Assembly (NCBI GenBank): GCA_937950565.1
Contig: CALFCS010000023.1
Span: forward strand, 1-49,696
Reading direction: 5' to 3'
Length of the DNA stretch: 49,696 nucleotides
DNA from: an uncultured Lachnospiraceae bacterium
Lineage (GTDB): Bacteria; Bacillota; Clostridia; Lachnospirales; Lachnospiraceae
Below, one piece after another: positions 1 through 7,727 of the stretch (the first letter of the stretch is position 1; each line of letters opens with the position of its first letter). The notes beneath the pieces are model-generated. The model had not been told where the DNA came from and ran no database searches. It worked only from the letters and a program-made list of their open reading frames with translations. The position numbers and the translations under genes were made by a program.

Positions 1-439
1 TATTATCATATGCCTCCTGATTGTTCTCTGCGTAAATCTGAATCCAGCCCGCATCTCTTGCACCCATACTGTCAGAATGGTCACAGTTAATATTGATCGG
101 GCCTGACAGTGCACGGTTTACAAGCGCCAGCGCCAGCGGAAGACGGTTGGATGCCGCGATGTATAATTCCTCCCACATGTAAGCAAGACCGCAGGAAGAT
201 GTTGCTGTCAGACTTCTTGCACCTGCCGCGGAAGCTCCAATTGCAGCGCTCATAGAGCTATGCTCACTCTCCACCGGAATAAATTCCGTATCTACCTGCC
301 CATTTGCCACAAAAGAAGCAAAATACTGCGGGATTTCTGTAGAAGGAGTAATCGGGAATGCCGGAAATACATCCGGATTAATCTGTCTCAAAGCGATTGC
401 CACCGCTTCATTTCCTGATAATCTGTCTCTCTTTGCCAT
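1..439 (-). CDS. porA: Pyruvate:ferredoxin oxidoreductase, alpha subunit (PorA), 3' end missing
   Basis: Only the first 146 codons are in the window; the gene runs off the left edge. The protein starts MAKRDRLSGNEAVAIALRQI and contains the family features AFPITPSTEI (about residues 30-40), VESEHSSMSA and RALSGPININ, matching the N-terminal domain of the alpha subunit of four-subunit 2-oxoacid:ferredoxin oxidoreductases, best remembered from PorA of Thermotoga. With the gamma and delta subunits and a TPP-binding beta subunit (expected next, outside the window) it would oxidise pyruvate with CoA to acetyl-CoA, CO2 and reduced ferredoxin in the cytoplasm. The ATG lies one base after the porD stop, so translation is probably coupled. 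A related substrate, such as a branched 2-oxoacid, cannot be excluded given the T-box leader upstream of the operon. Confidence 0.92.
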   Translation of the reverse strand, partial: MAKRDRLSGNEAVAIALRQINPDVFPAFPITPSTEIPQYFASFVANGQVDTEFIPVESEHSSMSAAIGASAAGARSLTATSSCGLAYMWEELYIAASNRLPLALALVNRALSGPININCDHSDSMGARDAGWIQIYAENNQEAYDN

Positions 440-440
440 C

Positions 441-743
441 TTATTTCACCCCTTCCATCGTAATTGCACCGAACGGACATGCCTTGACACAAATGCCGCA
501 TCCCTTGCAGTGACCATAATCAAATGCGCCTCGCTTCATATCCTTTACCGGAATACAACTGTCCGGGCATACCGGAACACAAAGCAGACACTGCTTACAT
601 TTTTCCTCAATAAATTCCGGCTTTTCCGTAGACCACTCGCCGGTATTAAAATCCTTTGAAGTTCCTGCCCCGGCAATCATCATGCCTTCTGTCAGGTCCT
701 TCCATGCTGCTTTTACGCCTAATTTCGTGATATCTGTTGCCAT
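441..743 (-). CDS. porD: Pyruvate:ferredoxin oxidoreductase, delta subunit (PorD), 2x[4Fe-4S]
   Basis: This 100-residue ferredoxin-like subunit passes electrons from the TPP site of the enzyme to external ferredoxin. Two cluster motifs are visible: C49-x2-C52-x2-C55-x3-C59 and C79-x2-C82-x2-C85-x3-C89, the usual pattern for two cubane clusters that exchange their fourth cysteines. The N-terminal half (about residues 1-45) lacks cysteines and resembles the docking extension of PorD. The ATG overlaps the porC stop codon by one base (TAATG), showing tight coupling; porA follows after one base. Length is normal for the family. Confidence 0.93.
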   Translation of the reverse strand: MATDITKLGVKAAWKDLTEGMMIAGAGTSKDFNTGEWSTEKPEFIEEKCKQCLLCVPVCPDSCIPVKDMKRGAFDYGHCKGCGICVKACPFGAITMEGVK

Positions 744-1315
744 TACTGTACCTCCTCAAGCGCCATCTTAAGTGCTGCCATATTTCCATCGATTACCTCC
801 GGCTTGCTGGCAAATTTGTGTGAAAATGAAGCTTTCATCTCACGAAGAAATGTCTCCTCATCCATCAGTCCTGTTACCTTTACAATCGCTGCAAGAAGCG
901 GAGTGTTCGGGAAATATTTTCCCATCGTTGCCATGGATACTTTGTGGGCATCAATGGTATAAACCTTTCCTTCGTATCCCTTCAGGTGCGGGATAATCTC
1001 CTCCTTGCTTTTCGCTGTGTTCACAAGAATTGCCCCTTCCTTCTTGAGACCGCTTGTCACGTCAACTGCTTCCAGCAGAGACTCATCAACCACAACTACA
1101 TACTGCGGGTCATAAATATTCGAATGTGCGCGGATCACCGTATCACTAATCCGGTTATATGCCGTAATCGGCGCGCCCATACGCTCCGGACCATATTCCG
1201 GAAAGCCCTGTACGTACTTTCCAGTCTGAAAAGCTACGTCTGCAAGAAGCAGAGCCGCTGTCTTGGCACCCTGGCCGCCACGGCCATGCCATCTGATTTC
1301 TGTTAAGTTACTCAT
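743..1315 (-). CDS. porC: Pyruvate:ferredoxin oxidoreductase, gamma subunit (PorC)
   Basis: First gene of the porCDA operon, 190 residues. The N-terminus carries IRWHGRGGQGAKTAALLLAD (about residues 7-26), the signature of the gamma domain, followed by FPEYGPERMGAPITAYNRI, both typical of PorC. This subunit forms the Rossmann-like CoA-binding part of the complex. An AGAAAGGAAGAAAG stretch just upstream of the ATG serves as ribosome binding site. Between the start and the preceding T-box terminator there are about 125 bases without another gene, so the T-box most simply controls this operon. Confidence 0.92.
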   Translation of the reverse strand: MSNLTEIRWHGRGGQGAKTAALLLADVAFQTGKYVQGFPEYGPERMGAPITAYNRISDTVIRAHSNIYDPQYVVVVDESLLEAVDVTSGLKKEGAILVNTAKSKEEIIPHLKGYEGKVYTIDAHKVSMATMGKYFPNTPLLAAIVKVTGLMDEETFLREMKASFSHKFASKPEVIDGNMAALKMALEEVQ

Positions 1316-1436
1316 ATTCTTTCTTCCTTTCTATTGAGGACATAGTAAACTTAAATAATACCAGGTCCTAAATTGATATTTGTGGTGTATCCAAATGAGG
1401 TTTACGGCTTTGCATTATGTATTTTGCGTCTATATA

Positions 1437-1715
1437 ACACAAAAATCCGTCCCTCAAATAGGGACGGACTTACAAATTCAAATTCCGCAACCACCCTGTT
1501 TTTTCAAACAAGTACGAATACAACGCACTGACATACGCGGTTTCTGTAACGGGAAACGCCCGGGAAAGCTTACTCCTGCCGTACCTTTACGTTTTTTCAG
1601 TCTTCCTTCTCAGAGATGATTTTCAGAACAACGCTCCCACCGTCTTCCACCACCGACGGCTCGCTGTAGGTGAGACATCTGTCCCTACTCTTTCTCTTCA
1701 TAGAATTTTCCTTAT
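1437..1715 (-). promoter_or_regulatory. T-box leader with terminator, upstream of porCDA; specifier possibly Ile (ATC)
   Basis: Read on the minus strand, this 530-bp gene-free stretch has the parts of a T-box riboswitch. The T-box itself is AGGGTGGTTGCGG (complement of about 1485-1497; the AGGGTGG core is 1491-1497). Its AGGG and CGGA can pair with CCCT and TCCG further on to form the antiterminator, leaving the UGGU bulge that contacts the tRNA ACCA end. The competing terminator is TCCGTCCCT/AGGGACGGA (1446-1468) followed by five T. Upstream is a stem I-like region with the conserved form GAAAATCATCTCTGAG; reading ATC (1615-1620, two ATC in tandem) as specifier gives isoleucine. The T-box call is firm; the specifier is an inference from pattern only. 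Bases 1716-1850 show nothing further. Confidence 0.82.
1446..1468 (-). terminator. Intrinsic terminator of the T-box leader
   Basis: A 9-bp perfect stem, TCCGTCCCT with AGGGACGGA and a 5-base loop, ends in TTTTT at 1445-1441 on the minus strand. It is mutually exclusive with the T-box antiterminator because both use the CCGTCCCT segment. Confidence 0.88.
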
Positions 1716-1850
1716 CTCTGCCAAACCAGAAACACTGTTTTCATTCATAGAGTGTAATCTGTTTTCGCATTAACTTGATTCTACTCTATTTTGCATCATA
1801 CGTCAACAACTTTTTATCTATTGCAGTTCCTGATTTTTCCCATATTATTT

Positions 1851-2096
1851 TTACAGCTTTGCCGTCAATGTCTTCGCGCTGACGCCCTCAAGCATTCCAA
1901 GCTTCCCTGACAGAGCACTAATCTCGCTGCCCGGCGCATCCACCACCACACTGATAATAGAAATTCCTCTGTCTCTATAAGGAATTCCCATCCGTCCTAC
2001 AATCCTCTCTCGGAACTCATGCAGAATCTCATTTACCGCCCCGGAAGCTTCCTCATTTTTTACAATAATGCTAATTACTGCGACCTTATTCTCCAT
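1851..2096 (-). CDS. Iron-only hydrogenase system regulator, TM1266 family (ACT-like)
   Basis: An 81-residue protein without signal peptide. It has the ACT-like alternation of beta and alpha segments: VAVISIIVKN, a helix AVNEILHEFRERIVGRMG, then GISIISVVVDA and a second helix. The sequence IVGRMGIPYRDRGISII is characteristic of the small TM1266-type proteins encoded beside FeFe-hydrogenase maturation or subunit genes. The family is thought to sense a ligand and regulate hydrogenase genes, but the ligand is not known to me and no hydrogenase gene is in the window. It overlaps the end of the deacetylase gene by 11 bases, so the two are probably cotranscribed. Its position near porCDA fits a role in ferredoxin and hydrogen metabolism, an inference only. 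Confidence 0.8.
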   Translation of the reverse strand: MENKVAVISIIVKNEEASGAVNEILHEFRERIVGRMGIPYRDRGISIISVVVDAPGSEISALSGKLGMLEGVSAKTLTAKL

Positions 2097-2940
2097 TGTC
2101 TGTTCCTTTCTTCGTGTCTTCCTTTGTCTCTTTCTTTATCTCTTTCTTTATCTCTTCCTTCGTACCCTTCTTATCAGAAATCTGCCTTCCATTTACATCC
2201 ATATGATAATCTTCTTTATAAATAAGCTCTGATATCGGAACAATCTCATATCCTTTCTCTTTCAGTCCTTTTATCAAGGTTTCTAATGCATCTGCTGTAT
2301 ATTTCGCCCCATTATGACAGAGGATAATTGAGCCATTCTGCAACGACTTATGATTCAGCACAGTATCAATAATACTGTCCACTCCGTAATCCTTCCAGTC
2401 CAGACTATCCACATCCCACTGTATCGTATAATATCCGTTTTCTTTTGCATTTAACACTACATCATTATCATAATCCCCATAAGGCGGACGAAACAGACAC
2501 ATTTCTGTCCCGGTCAGTTCCTTTACTTTGTTATGAACGCTCATTAATTCCTGTGTCTTCTCTTCCTCAGAAAGCTGGGACATATTTTTATGGTTTTCAC
2601 TGTGATTTCCAAGATCGTGCCCCGCCTCGCAAATTGCTTTGACATCATCCGGATAGCTTTCCACCCAGCCTCCGGTCATGAAAAATGTAACATGTACGTC
2701 ATTTTTCTTCAAAATATCCAAAATCCGCTGCGTGTCCTCGTTTCCCCACGCCGCATCAAAGCTCAGCGCCACCTTTTTCTCATCCGTTTCCACTGCATAA
2801 ATCGGCAGCTCTCTTCCGTTTACATTGCTTGACACAGACACATAACCGGACACATATTTATAAGAGCCCCCAAGTGCTATTATAAGCGCCAGCGCCACGA
2901 TTCCGTAATTTTTCCATTTCCGCGTTCTTTCATCTTTCAT
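2086..2940 (-). CDS. Membrane-anchored polysaccharide deacetylase (NodB domain, PdaB-like)
   Basis: A NodB-domain deacetylase of 284 residues, expected outside the membrane, removing acetyl groups from peptidoglycan or another surface glycan. One N-terminal membrane segment (about residues 12-30, YGIVALALIIALGGSYKYV) precedes the domain. Motif 1 is LSFDAAWG (one Asp present, FDA rather than the common FDD), the metal motif is GNHSENH, and motif 3 is RPPYGDYD. The FDA form, short loop and anchor resemble PdaB-type sporulation deacetylases. The start at 2940 was chosen because GGAG lies 9 bases upstream; an in-frame ATG at 2964 has no such site. The C-terminal tail is a low-complexity Lys/Glu/Thr repeat encoded by pyrimidine-rich repeats near 2105-2160. 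Confidence 0.88.
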   Translation of the reverse strand: MKDERTRKWKNYGIVALALIIALGGSYKYVSGYVSVSSNVNGRELPIYAVETDEKKVALSFDAAWGNEDTQRILDILKKNDVHVTFFMTGGWVESYPDDVKAICEAGHDLGNHSENHKNMSQLSEEEKTQELMSVHNKVKELTGTEMCLFRPPYGDYDNDVVLNAKENGYYTIQWDVDSLDWKDYGVDSIIDTVLNHKSLQNGSIILCHNGAKYTADALETLIKGLKEKGYEIVPISELIYKEDYHMDVNGRQISDKKGTKEEIKKEIKKETKEDTKKGTDNGE

Positions 2941-2997
2941 AAGAAGAATCTCCGAAACATACACTATTTAATTCCAGTATATGCTCCGGAAAACATT

Positions 2998-3750
2998 CTA
3001 ATTCATATCCAGTTCTATCGGACAATGATCTGAGCCCATAATCTCTGTCAGTATCTTTGCATCCACAAGCCTGTCCTTCAGTGCCTCTGACACGCAGAAA
3101 TAATCAATCCGCCATCCCGCATTCTTCGCCCTGGCGCTGAATCGGTATGACCACCAGGAATAGATTCCCTCCTGCTCCGGATAAAAATAACGGAAAGTAT
3201 CAACAAATCCGGCGTCCAGAAGCTCCGTGAATTTCTGCCTTTCTTCATCTGTAAATCCGGCATTTTTGCGATTTGTTTTCGGATTTTTCAAATCAATCTC
3301 CTTATGAGCCACATTCAAATCCCCGCAAAAAACAACCGGCTTCTTTTCTTCCAGCCTTTTCAAATACGCAAGAAAATCCTCCTCCCATTTCATACGGTAC
3401 GGAAGCCTTGCAAGCTCGTTCTGTGAATTCGGTGTATACACCGTTACAAAATAAAAATCTTCAAATTCCAATGTAATGACACGCCCCTCATGGTCATGCT
3501 CCTCCACACCGATTCCAAGGCTCACAGAAAGCGGCTCCTTCTTCGTAAATATGGCTGTTCCGGAATATCCCTTCTTCTCGGCATAATTCCAGTACTGATA
3601 ATACCCCGGCAGCTCAAGCGCAAGCTGTCCCTCCTGCATCTTCGATTCCTGAATACAGAAAATATCTGCATCCGCAGACTGAAAAAAATCCAGAAAACCT
3701 TTTTGTACACAGGCACGTATTCCATTTACATTCCAGGAAATAAATTTCAT
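2998..3750 (-). CDS. xth: Exodeoxyribonuclease III / AP endonuclease
   Basis: A 250-residue EEP-fold nuclease for base-excision repair: it cuts 5' of abasic sites and trims 3' ends. Family motifs in order: SWNVNGIRA (residues 5-13), IQESKMQ with the metal-binding Glu, TVYTPNSQ, CGDLNVAHKEIDLKNPK with catalytic Asp and Asn, WWSYRFSARAKNAGWRID, and GSDHCPIELD with the catalytic Asp-His near the C-terminus. All key residues are present and the length is normal. It lies between the deacetylase and truA genes with short gaps, all on the same strand. Confidence 0.95.
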   Translation of the reverse strand: MKFISWNVNGIRACVQKGFLDFFQSADADIFCIQESKMQEGQLALELPGYYQYWNYAEKKGYSGTAIFTKKEPLSVSLGIGVEEHDHEGRVITLEFEDFYFVTVYTPNSQNELARLPYRMKWEEDFLAYLKRLEEKKPVVFCGDLNVAHKEIDLKNPKTNRKNAGFTDEERQKFTELLDAGFVDTFRYFYPEQEGIYSWWSYRFSARAKNAGWRIDYFCVSEALKDRLVDAKILTEIMGSDHCPIELDMN

Positions 3751-3775
3751 ATAGTTCTCCTATTCAAATAATATA

Positions 3776-4510
3776 CTAATAATAAACTTTTCTTAAAAAC
3801 AATCCCCTTGCAGGCGCAAGAAATCCCGCAGAGCTTCGGTCTTCTGCCGCTATAATCACCGGAATCATCGACGGCTTCCTCTTCCCGGTTCCCACCTCAA
3901 GAAGAGTCCCGGTAAGAATCCGGACCATGTGGTACAGAAAGCCTGTCCCATAATAGGTGATACGCACCTTTTCGCCCGTACTTACAATCTTAATATTCGT
4001 AATCCGGCGCACCGGGTCCTTGCAGTCCTTGTCATCCGTAAAACTGATGAAATTCCGCACTCCAATCAGGTAGTCGGCTGCCTCCCTCATTGCATCAATG
4101 TCAAGCTTCGCCGGATAATGATAACAGTACCGTCTTGAAAACACATCCGGTTTTTCACGGCAATCTATATAATATTCATACTTCTTTCCCTTGGCGCTTT
4201 TCCTGGCATGAAAAGTATTTCTCACCAGCTCTGCCTTCATAATCCGGATGTCTTCCGGCAGGCAACGGTTCAAAGAATCTTTTAACTCTTTGACATCATA
4301 TAATCTGGATAGTTTGACACTAGCCACTTGTCCTCTTGCATGAACCCCTGCATCGGTTCTCCCTGAACCGTCTACATGGACACGATATCCGACAAGCTTT
4401 CCAATACTTCTCTCTAACACAAACTGAATCGTATTATCGGTTGTAGCCTGTCTCTGCCATCCCTGATAACGGCTTCCATCATAAGAAATTGTCAACTTAT
4501 ATGTTCTCAT
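3776..4510 (-). CDS. truA: tRNA pseudouridine synthase A
   Basis: TruA isomerises uridines 38-40 in the anticodon arm of many tRNAs. The 244-residue protein opens with MRTYKLTISYDGSRYQGWQ, and the catalytic Asp is D53 in GSGRTDAGVHARGQV. The C-terminal FLYHMVRILTGTLLEVG is typical of the family. Ten bases separate its start from the nrdR stop, suggesting cotranscription with nrdR. Confidence 0.96.
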   Translation of the reverse strand: MRTYKLTISYDGSRYQGWQRQATTDNTIQFVLERSIGKLVGYRVHVDGSGRTDAGVHARGQVASVKLSRLYDVKELKDSLNRCLPEDIRIMKAELVRNTFHARKSAKGKKYEYYIDCREKPDVFSRRYCYHYPAKLDIDAMREAADYLIGVRNFISFTDDKDCKDPVRRITNIKIVSTGEKVRITYYGTGFLYHMVRILTGTLLEVGTGKRKPSMIPVIIAAEDRSSAGFLAPARGLFLRKVYY

Positions 4511-4519
4511 AATCCATCC

Positions 4520-4969
4520 TTACTTTAATATTTTTTTCAACTCGTCCATAAAGGTATTCACATCTTTAAATTCCCTGTAGACAGATGCAAACCTGACATA
4601 AGCAACCTCATCCAGCCCCTTTAATTCTTCCATAACAATCTCACCAATTGTACTGCTCGGAATTTCCTTTTCTTCAAGGTCAAATATCCTTGTTTCTATT
4701 TTATTGATACTCTTCTGAATCTCTTCCGCAGAAACAGGTCTCTTGTAACATGCCCGGATTACGCCGGTTTCTATTTTCTCGCGCTCATACTGCTCTCTGT
4801 TATTATCTTTTTTAATAATAATCAGCGGAATCGTCTCAATCTTCTCATAGGTTGTAAATCTCTTCCCACACACATCACAGGAACGTCTCCGCCTTATAGA
4901 ATTCCCATCCTCTGCTGGTCTGGAATCAATTACTCTCGTATCTGGATTGCTGCAATATGGACATTTCAT
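4520..4969 (-). CDS. nrdR: Transcriptional repressor NrdR
   Basis: NrdR represses ribonucleotide reductase genes when its ATP-cone binds dATP. The 149-residue protein has the zinc ribbon C3-x2-C6 and C31-x2-C34 around the arginine-rich strand SIRRRRS, then an ATP-cone from about residue 49 (IIKKDNNREQYEREKI). The start at 4969 (MKCPYCSNPD) is supported by GGAG 9 bases upstream and by the family's usual N-terminus; a longer reading frame to 5002 adds residues the family lacks. Confidence 0.96.
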   Translation of the reverse strand: MKCPYCSNPDTRVIDSRPAEDGNSIRRRRSCDVCGKRFTTYEKIETIPLIIIKKDNNREQYEREKIETGVIRACYKRPVSAEEIQKSINKIETRIFDLEEKEIPSSTIGEIVMEELKGLDEVAYVRFASVYREFKDVNTFMDELKKILK

Positions 4970-5049
4970 AGTTCTGCTCCTTCTCTCTTTGTATTCGTTC
5001 ATACATTTTGTATATTATAACATAAGAATCTGACTGGATTCAATATGTT

Positions 5050-5298
5050 TCATTTTCTTGATCCATCTTCGTGCATCTCTACAAGAATAATATCTGGACC
5101 TATCTTTTTAATGCATTTATAAGGAATAATATATTCTCCGGAGTCTCCGAAGAAATTGCAGAATTTCCCTGTTTTCGGTATAATAAACGCTTCTATACAC
5201 CCGTTACATTCATCAATAATTAAATCAACAATATATCCCAGCTTCTTACAATCACAGGCATTGATTACTTCCTTGTCCTGCAGTTCACACAACCGCAT
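5050..5298 (-). CDS. YlmC/YmxH family sporulation-associated PRC-barrel protein
   Basis: A small PRC-barrel protein of 82 residues with the conserved opening MRLCELQDKEVINACDCKKLGYIVDL and a beta-rich second half. Such proteins occur in spore-forming Firmicutes and are linked to sporulation by conservation and expression, but the biochemical role is unclear. AAGGAG lies 7 bases before the ATG. It stands alone between the ferredoxin terminator and nrdR. Confidence 0.85.
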   Translation of the reverse strand: MRLCELQDKEVINACDCKKLGYIVDLIIDECNGCIEAFIIPKTGKFCNFFGDSGEYIIPYKCIKKIGPDIILVEMHEDGSRK

Positions 5299-5367
5299 AC
5301 TACTCCTTTCTGTGTCCTCTGAAAAATCATTTCTCTACAGAAATGCAGAGCTCTATAGAGTACACAA

Positions 5368-5404
5368 AATCCGCACATACCACTTACCATAGTATATGCG
5401 GATT
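5368..5404 (-). terminator. Rho-independent terminator after the ferredoxin gene
   Basis: The minus strand reads AATCCGCATATAC, an 11-base loop, then GTATGTGCGGATT followed by TTGTG; the stem has 13 positions with one G-T pair. It lies 28 bases after the ferredoxin stop. Confidence 0.75.
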
Positions 5405-5432
5405 CCATTTCGCCGGTTCCGAAAATACAGAA

Positions 5433-5618
5433 CTATTCCTCAACATCAATGACAGACACCGGACAGCTATCTCTTGCCTCTATTGCCATGCTTTCATATT
5501 CAGGCTTAACCTCTGCGTAGGCTTCTGCCACTCCGTCATCATTAAACCGGAACACTTCCGGGCACGTTGCAACACATGCGCCACAGGAAATACAGCCTTC
5601 ATTTACTCTTGCTTCCAT
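5433..5618 (-). CDS. Small [4Fe-4S] ferredoxin
   Basis: A 61-residue electron carrier with C9-x2-C12-x2-C15-x3-C19-P and a distant C52-P. The pattern suits one [4Fe-4S] cluster held by C9, C12, C15 and C52; C19 is an extra cysteine. The second-cluster motif of clostridial 2x[4Fe-4S] ferredoxins is absent. The protein is very acidic in its second half, as is usual for ferredoxins. AAGGAGGAATTCCG precedes the ATG, a strong ribosome binding site. It is probably a single-gene unit ended by the terminator at 5368-5404. Confidence 0.9.
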   Translation of the reverse strand: MEARVNEGCISCGACVATCPEVFRFNDDGVAEAYAEVKPEYESMAIEARDSCPVSVIDVEE

Positions 5619-5711
5619 CGGAATTCCTCCTTACATATTTTTAAGTAGTATTCCCTATTTTACGAAGCTCATTCTTCTATTTTGTAACGGTTTCTTCACA
5701 AGCAGTCCCGC

Positions 5712-6641
5712 TTATCGTATCATCGTTCCTGTTTTTCCTTTTAATGCATCGGAAAGCTTATCAAAAGAGGTAATCAGTGTACTTCTGCCTTCCCGCCCTT
5801 CGATAAATTCTACGGCCGCACTGAACTTCGGAAGCATATTATATACACCAAAATGCCCTGCTTCCATATATTCTTTTGCCTGGGAAACTGTAATCTCTCC
5901 AAGTTCTTCTTCATCATGGCGTCCCATATTGATCTTTACTTTCTCAACACTGGTCAGAATAATCAGCTGGTCCGCATCAATTTCCTCAGCCATCTTTCCT
6001 GCCGTAAGGTCCTTTTCTATAACCGCACTCGCACCTTTCAGCCGATGATCCTGCTGCAATACTGGAATGCCTCCGCCTCCGCAGGCAATTACGACCTGAT
6101 CCGCATCCAGCAGCGCCTTGATTGCATCAATCTCTACAATACTGACCGGATTGGGAGCCGATACAATTCTGCGGTATCCTTTTCCCGGTTCCTCAATTAC
6201 ATAATTTCCTTTTTTACGCTCGATATTCGCCTCTTCCGCATTCATATATCTTCCCAGAACCTTTGTCGGCGTATAAAAAGCCTCATCATACGGGTCAACA
6301 ATTACCCTGGTAAGAATAGTACTTACTGTACGGAAAATTCCTCTATTCAACAGCTCTTCCCTGATATAATTCTGAAGGTCATAACCGATATAGCCCTGGC
6401 TCATGGCTGAACAAACACACATGGGAGCCGCCGTATAATCTTCATGATTCTTTGCAAACTCATTTAAGGCTGTATGTATCATGCCTACCTGTGGTGCATT
6501 GCTATGTGTAATCGCCACCTGGTAACCGGCTTCCACCAGATCCGCGATAATCACCGCAGACTTCTTTACCGCCTCTACCTGCTCAGGAAGCGTTGTGCCA
6601 AGCGCTCTGTGTCCTAATGCAACAACTACTCTTTTTTTCAT
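5712..6641 (-). CDS. arcC: Carbamate kinase
   Basis: Carbamate kinase makes ATP and carbamate from carbamoyl phosphate and ADP, the last step of fermentative arginine, citrulline or purine-derived catabolism. The 309-residue protein has ALGHRALGTTLPEQ near the N-terminus (many homologues have GGNAL here), AITHSNAPQVG, RRIVSAPNP, the nucleotide-binding VIACGGGGIPV and VEKDLTAGKMAEEI. The start at 6641 is preceded by GGAGG at 8 bases; a longer frame to 6665 has no site. No arcA or arcB gene is nearby, so its substrate source is not shown here. Confidence 0.93.
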   Translation of the reverse strand: MKKRVVVALGHRALGTTLPEQVEAVKKSAVIIADLVEAGYQVAITHSNAPQVGMIHTALNEFAKNHEDYTAAPMCVCSAMSQGYIGYDLQNYIREELLNRGIFRTVSTILTRVIVDPYDEAFYTPTKVLGRYMNAEEANIERKKGNYVIEEPGKGYRRIVSAPNPVSIVEIDAIKALLDADQVVIACGGGGIPVLQQDHRLKGASAVIEKDLTAGKMAEEIDADQLIILTSVEKVKINMGRHDEEELGEITVSQAKEYMEAGHFGVYNMLPKFSAAVEFIEGREGRSTLITSFDKLSDALKGKTGTMIR

Positions 6642-6696
6642 AGTCCGTATCCTCCGTACTAACACCTTTATTTTTATGATATATGCGCAGCTATTA

Positions 6697-7008
6697 CTAT
6701 GCTGTATGCGCTGTTTTATCAGATTTATGCTTATCTAATATAGCATGTACTCTTTCAACTTCATCAAGAATAAAATCCGAATCACGGTGTAAACGTCTTA
6801 AATTCGACTTCACATCAACCATATCCTTTTCAAGACCTGATACCTTTTGATCCAAAGAAGACACTTTATCATCTATAGCAGACACTCTGTCATCCATAAC
6901 GGATATTTTATTGTCCATCTCAGATATTTTGTTATCCATAATGGATACTTTATTGTCCATCTCAGATATTTTGTCAAGAATCAAATCGAGTTTTTCACTA
7001 TCCATCAT
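6697..7008 (-). CDS. Coiled-coil protein with heptad-like DNK-I-S repeats
   Basis: A 103-residue hypothetical protein. From about residue 10 to 75 it is a run of 7-residue units of the form I/V-S-x-M/L-D-x-K, predicted to form one long parallel coiled coil; the C-terminal part LRRLHRDSDFILDEVERVHAIL is also helical. No signal peptide or membrane segment is seen. The repeats are nearly identical at DNA level with a 42-base (14-residue) period around 6905-6970, so copy number may vary between strains. GAGGTGG lies just before the ATG. The function is unknown. Confidence 0.7.
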   Translation of the reverse strand: MMDSEKLDLILDKISEMDNKVSIMDNKISEMDNKISVMDDRVSAIDDKVSSLDQKVSGLEKDMVDVKSNLRRLHRDSDFILDEVERVHAILDKHKSDKTAHTA

Positions 7009-7188
7009 ACTACCACCTCTATTATAATTATAATTCCGTTTTTAGGTATTTTGCATTATATCACATTTGGAATGTAAAGTCTATTTATTATGTGTATAAC
7101 TTAGAATCGCTACAATCAGCAAGGCAACGCTCACAATCTTGGGTAGTCTGAGAATTAACAGAACTAAACTAGGAATATCATAAAAGAA

Positions 7189-7263
7189 TCGGGGCAACAG
7201 GATTTGAACCTGCGACCTCACGGCCCCCAGCCGTGCGCTCTAGCCAAACTGAGCCATGCCCCG
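7189..7263 (-). tRNA. tRNA-Pro (anticodon GGG)
   Basis: On the minus strand a full cloverleaf can be folded: acceptor CGGGGCA/TGCCCCG with discriminator A, D arm around GGCTCAGTTTGGCTAGAGC, anticodon stem CACGG/CCGTG with loop CTGGGGG (anticodon GGG, codon CCC), and T arm CAGG-TTCAAAT-CCTG. The CCA end is not encoded in the DNA. It stands alone between the coiled-coil gene and the YbjQ-like gene. Confidence 0.95.
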
Positions 7264-7341
7264 ATAAAGCTATTCTATCGAATCAAGTCGAAGAATGCAA
7301 GTATTATTTCAGATTCTTATTGCAATCTTTTCGGTAATATC

Positions 7342-7375
7342 ATATAATTGTATTAATCAATTAATACAATTATAT
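7342..7375. repeat. Perfect 34-bp AT-rich palindrome before the YbjQ-like gene
   Basis: Two 16-base arms, ATATAATTGTATTAAT and its exact complement, are separated by CA. The palindrome ends 23 bases before the ATG of the YbjQ-like gene and just ahead of its AGGAGG site, so it falls in the promoter or 5' leader. It contains TATAAT-like elements on both strands. It could be an operator or an RNA hairpin; it lacks the GC-rich stem of a terminator. Confidence 0.75.
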
Positions 7376-7398
7376 TTTTAAAATCAGGAGGTAATACT

Positions 7399-7710
7399 AT
7401 GATATTAGTAAATACAGATTATATTCCAGGAAAGAATTTTGAAATGATCGGTCTTGTGAGAGGAACCATGATCCAGTCCGTTCATGTAGGAAAGGATATC
7501 ATGAACAGTCTCCGAACTCTTGTAGGCGGCGAGCTGACTTCTTACACAGAAATGATGAATGAGGCAAGAGCCATTGCCACGAAACGTATGGCTGAGGATG
7601 CCGCTTCCATGGGTGCAGATGCCGTCGTCAATATCCGCTACGCTTCCAGCCAGGTCATGCAGGGTGCTGCTGAGATTATGGCTTACGGAACTGCTGTAAA
7701 ATTCGTATAA
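7399..7710 (+). CDS. YbjQ-like (DUF74) putative heavy-metal-binding protein
   Basis: A 103-residue protein with IPGKNFEMIGLVRGTMIQSV and, in the second half, EARAIATKRMAEDAASMGADAVVNIRY, the signature of the YbjQ family. Members form pentameric rings; the heavy-metal-binding label is a family name and function is not firmly known. The start is well defined by AGGAGG 9 bases upstream of the ATG. It is one of few plus-strand genes here and is a single-gene unit, with the palindrome in front and a terminator behind. Confidence 0.88.
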   Translation: MILVNTDYIPGKNFEMIGLVRGTMIQSVHVGKDIMNSLRTLVGGELTSYTEMMNEARAIATKRMAEDAASMGADAVVNIRYASSQVMQGAAEIMAYGTAVKFV

Positions 7711-7727
7711 CAATCAGTAAGACACAT

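Noticed and set aside
2100..2165. Pyrimidine-rich repeat as regulatory element
   Set aside because: It is the coding sequence of the Lys/Glu-rich tail of the deacetylase.
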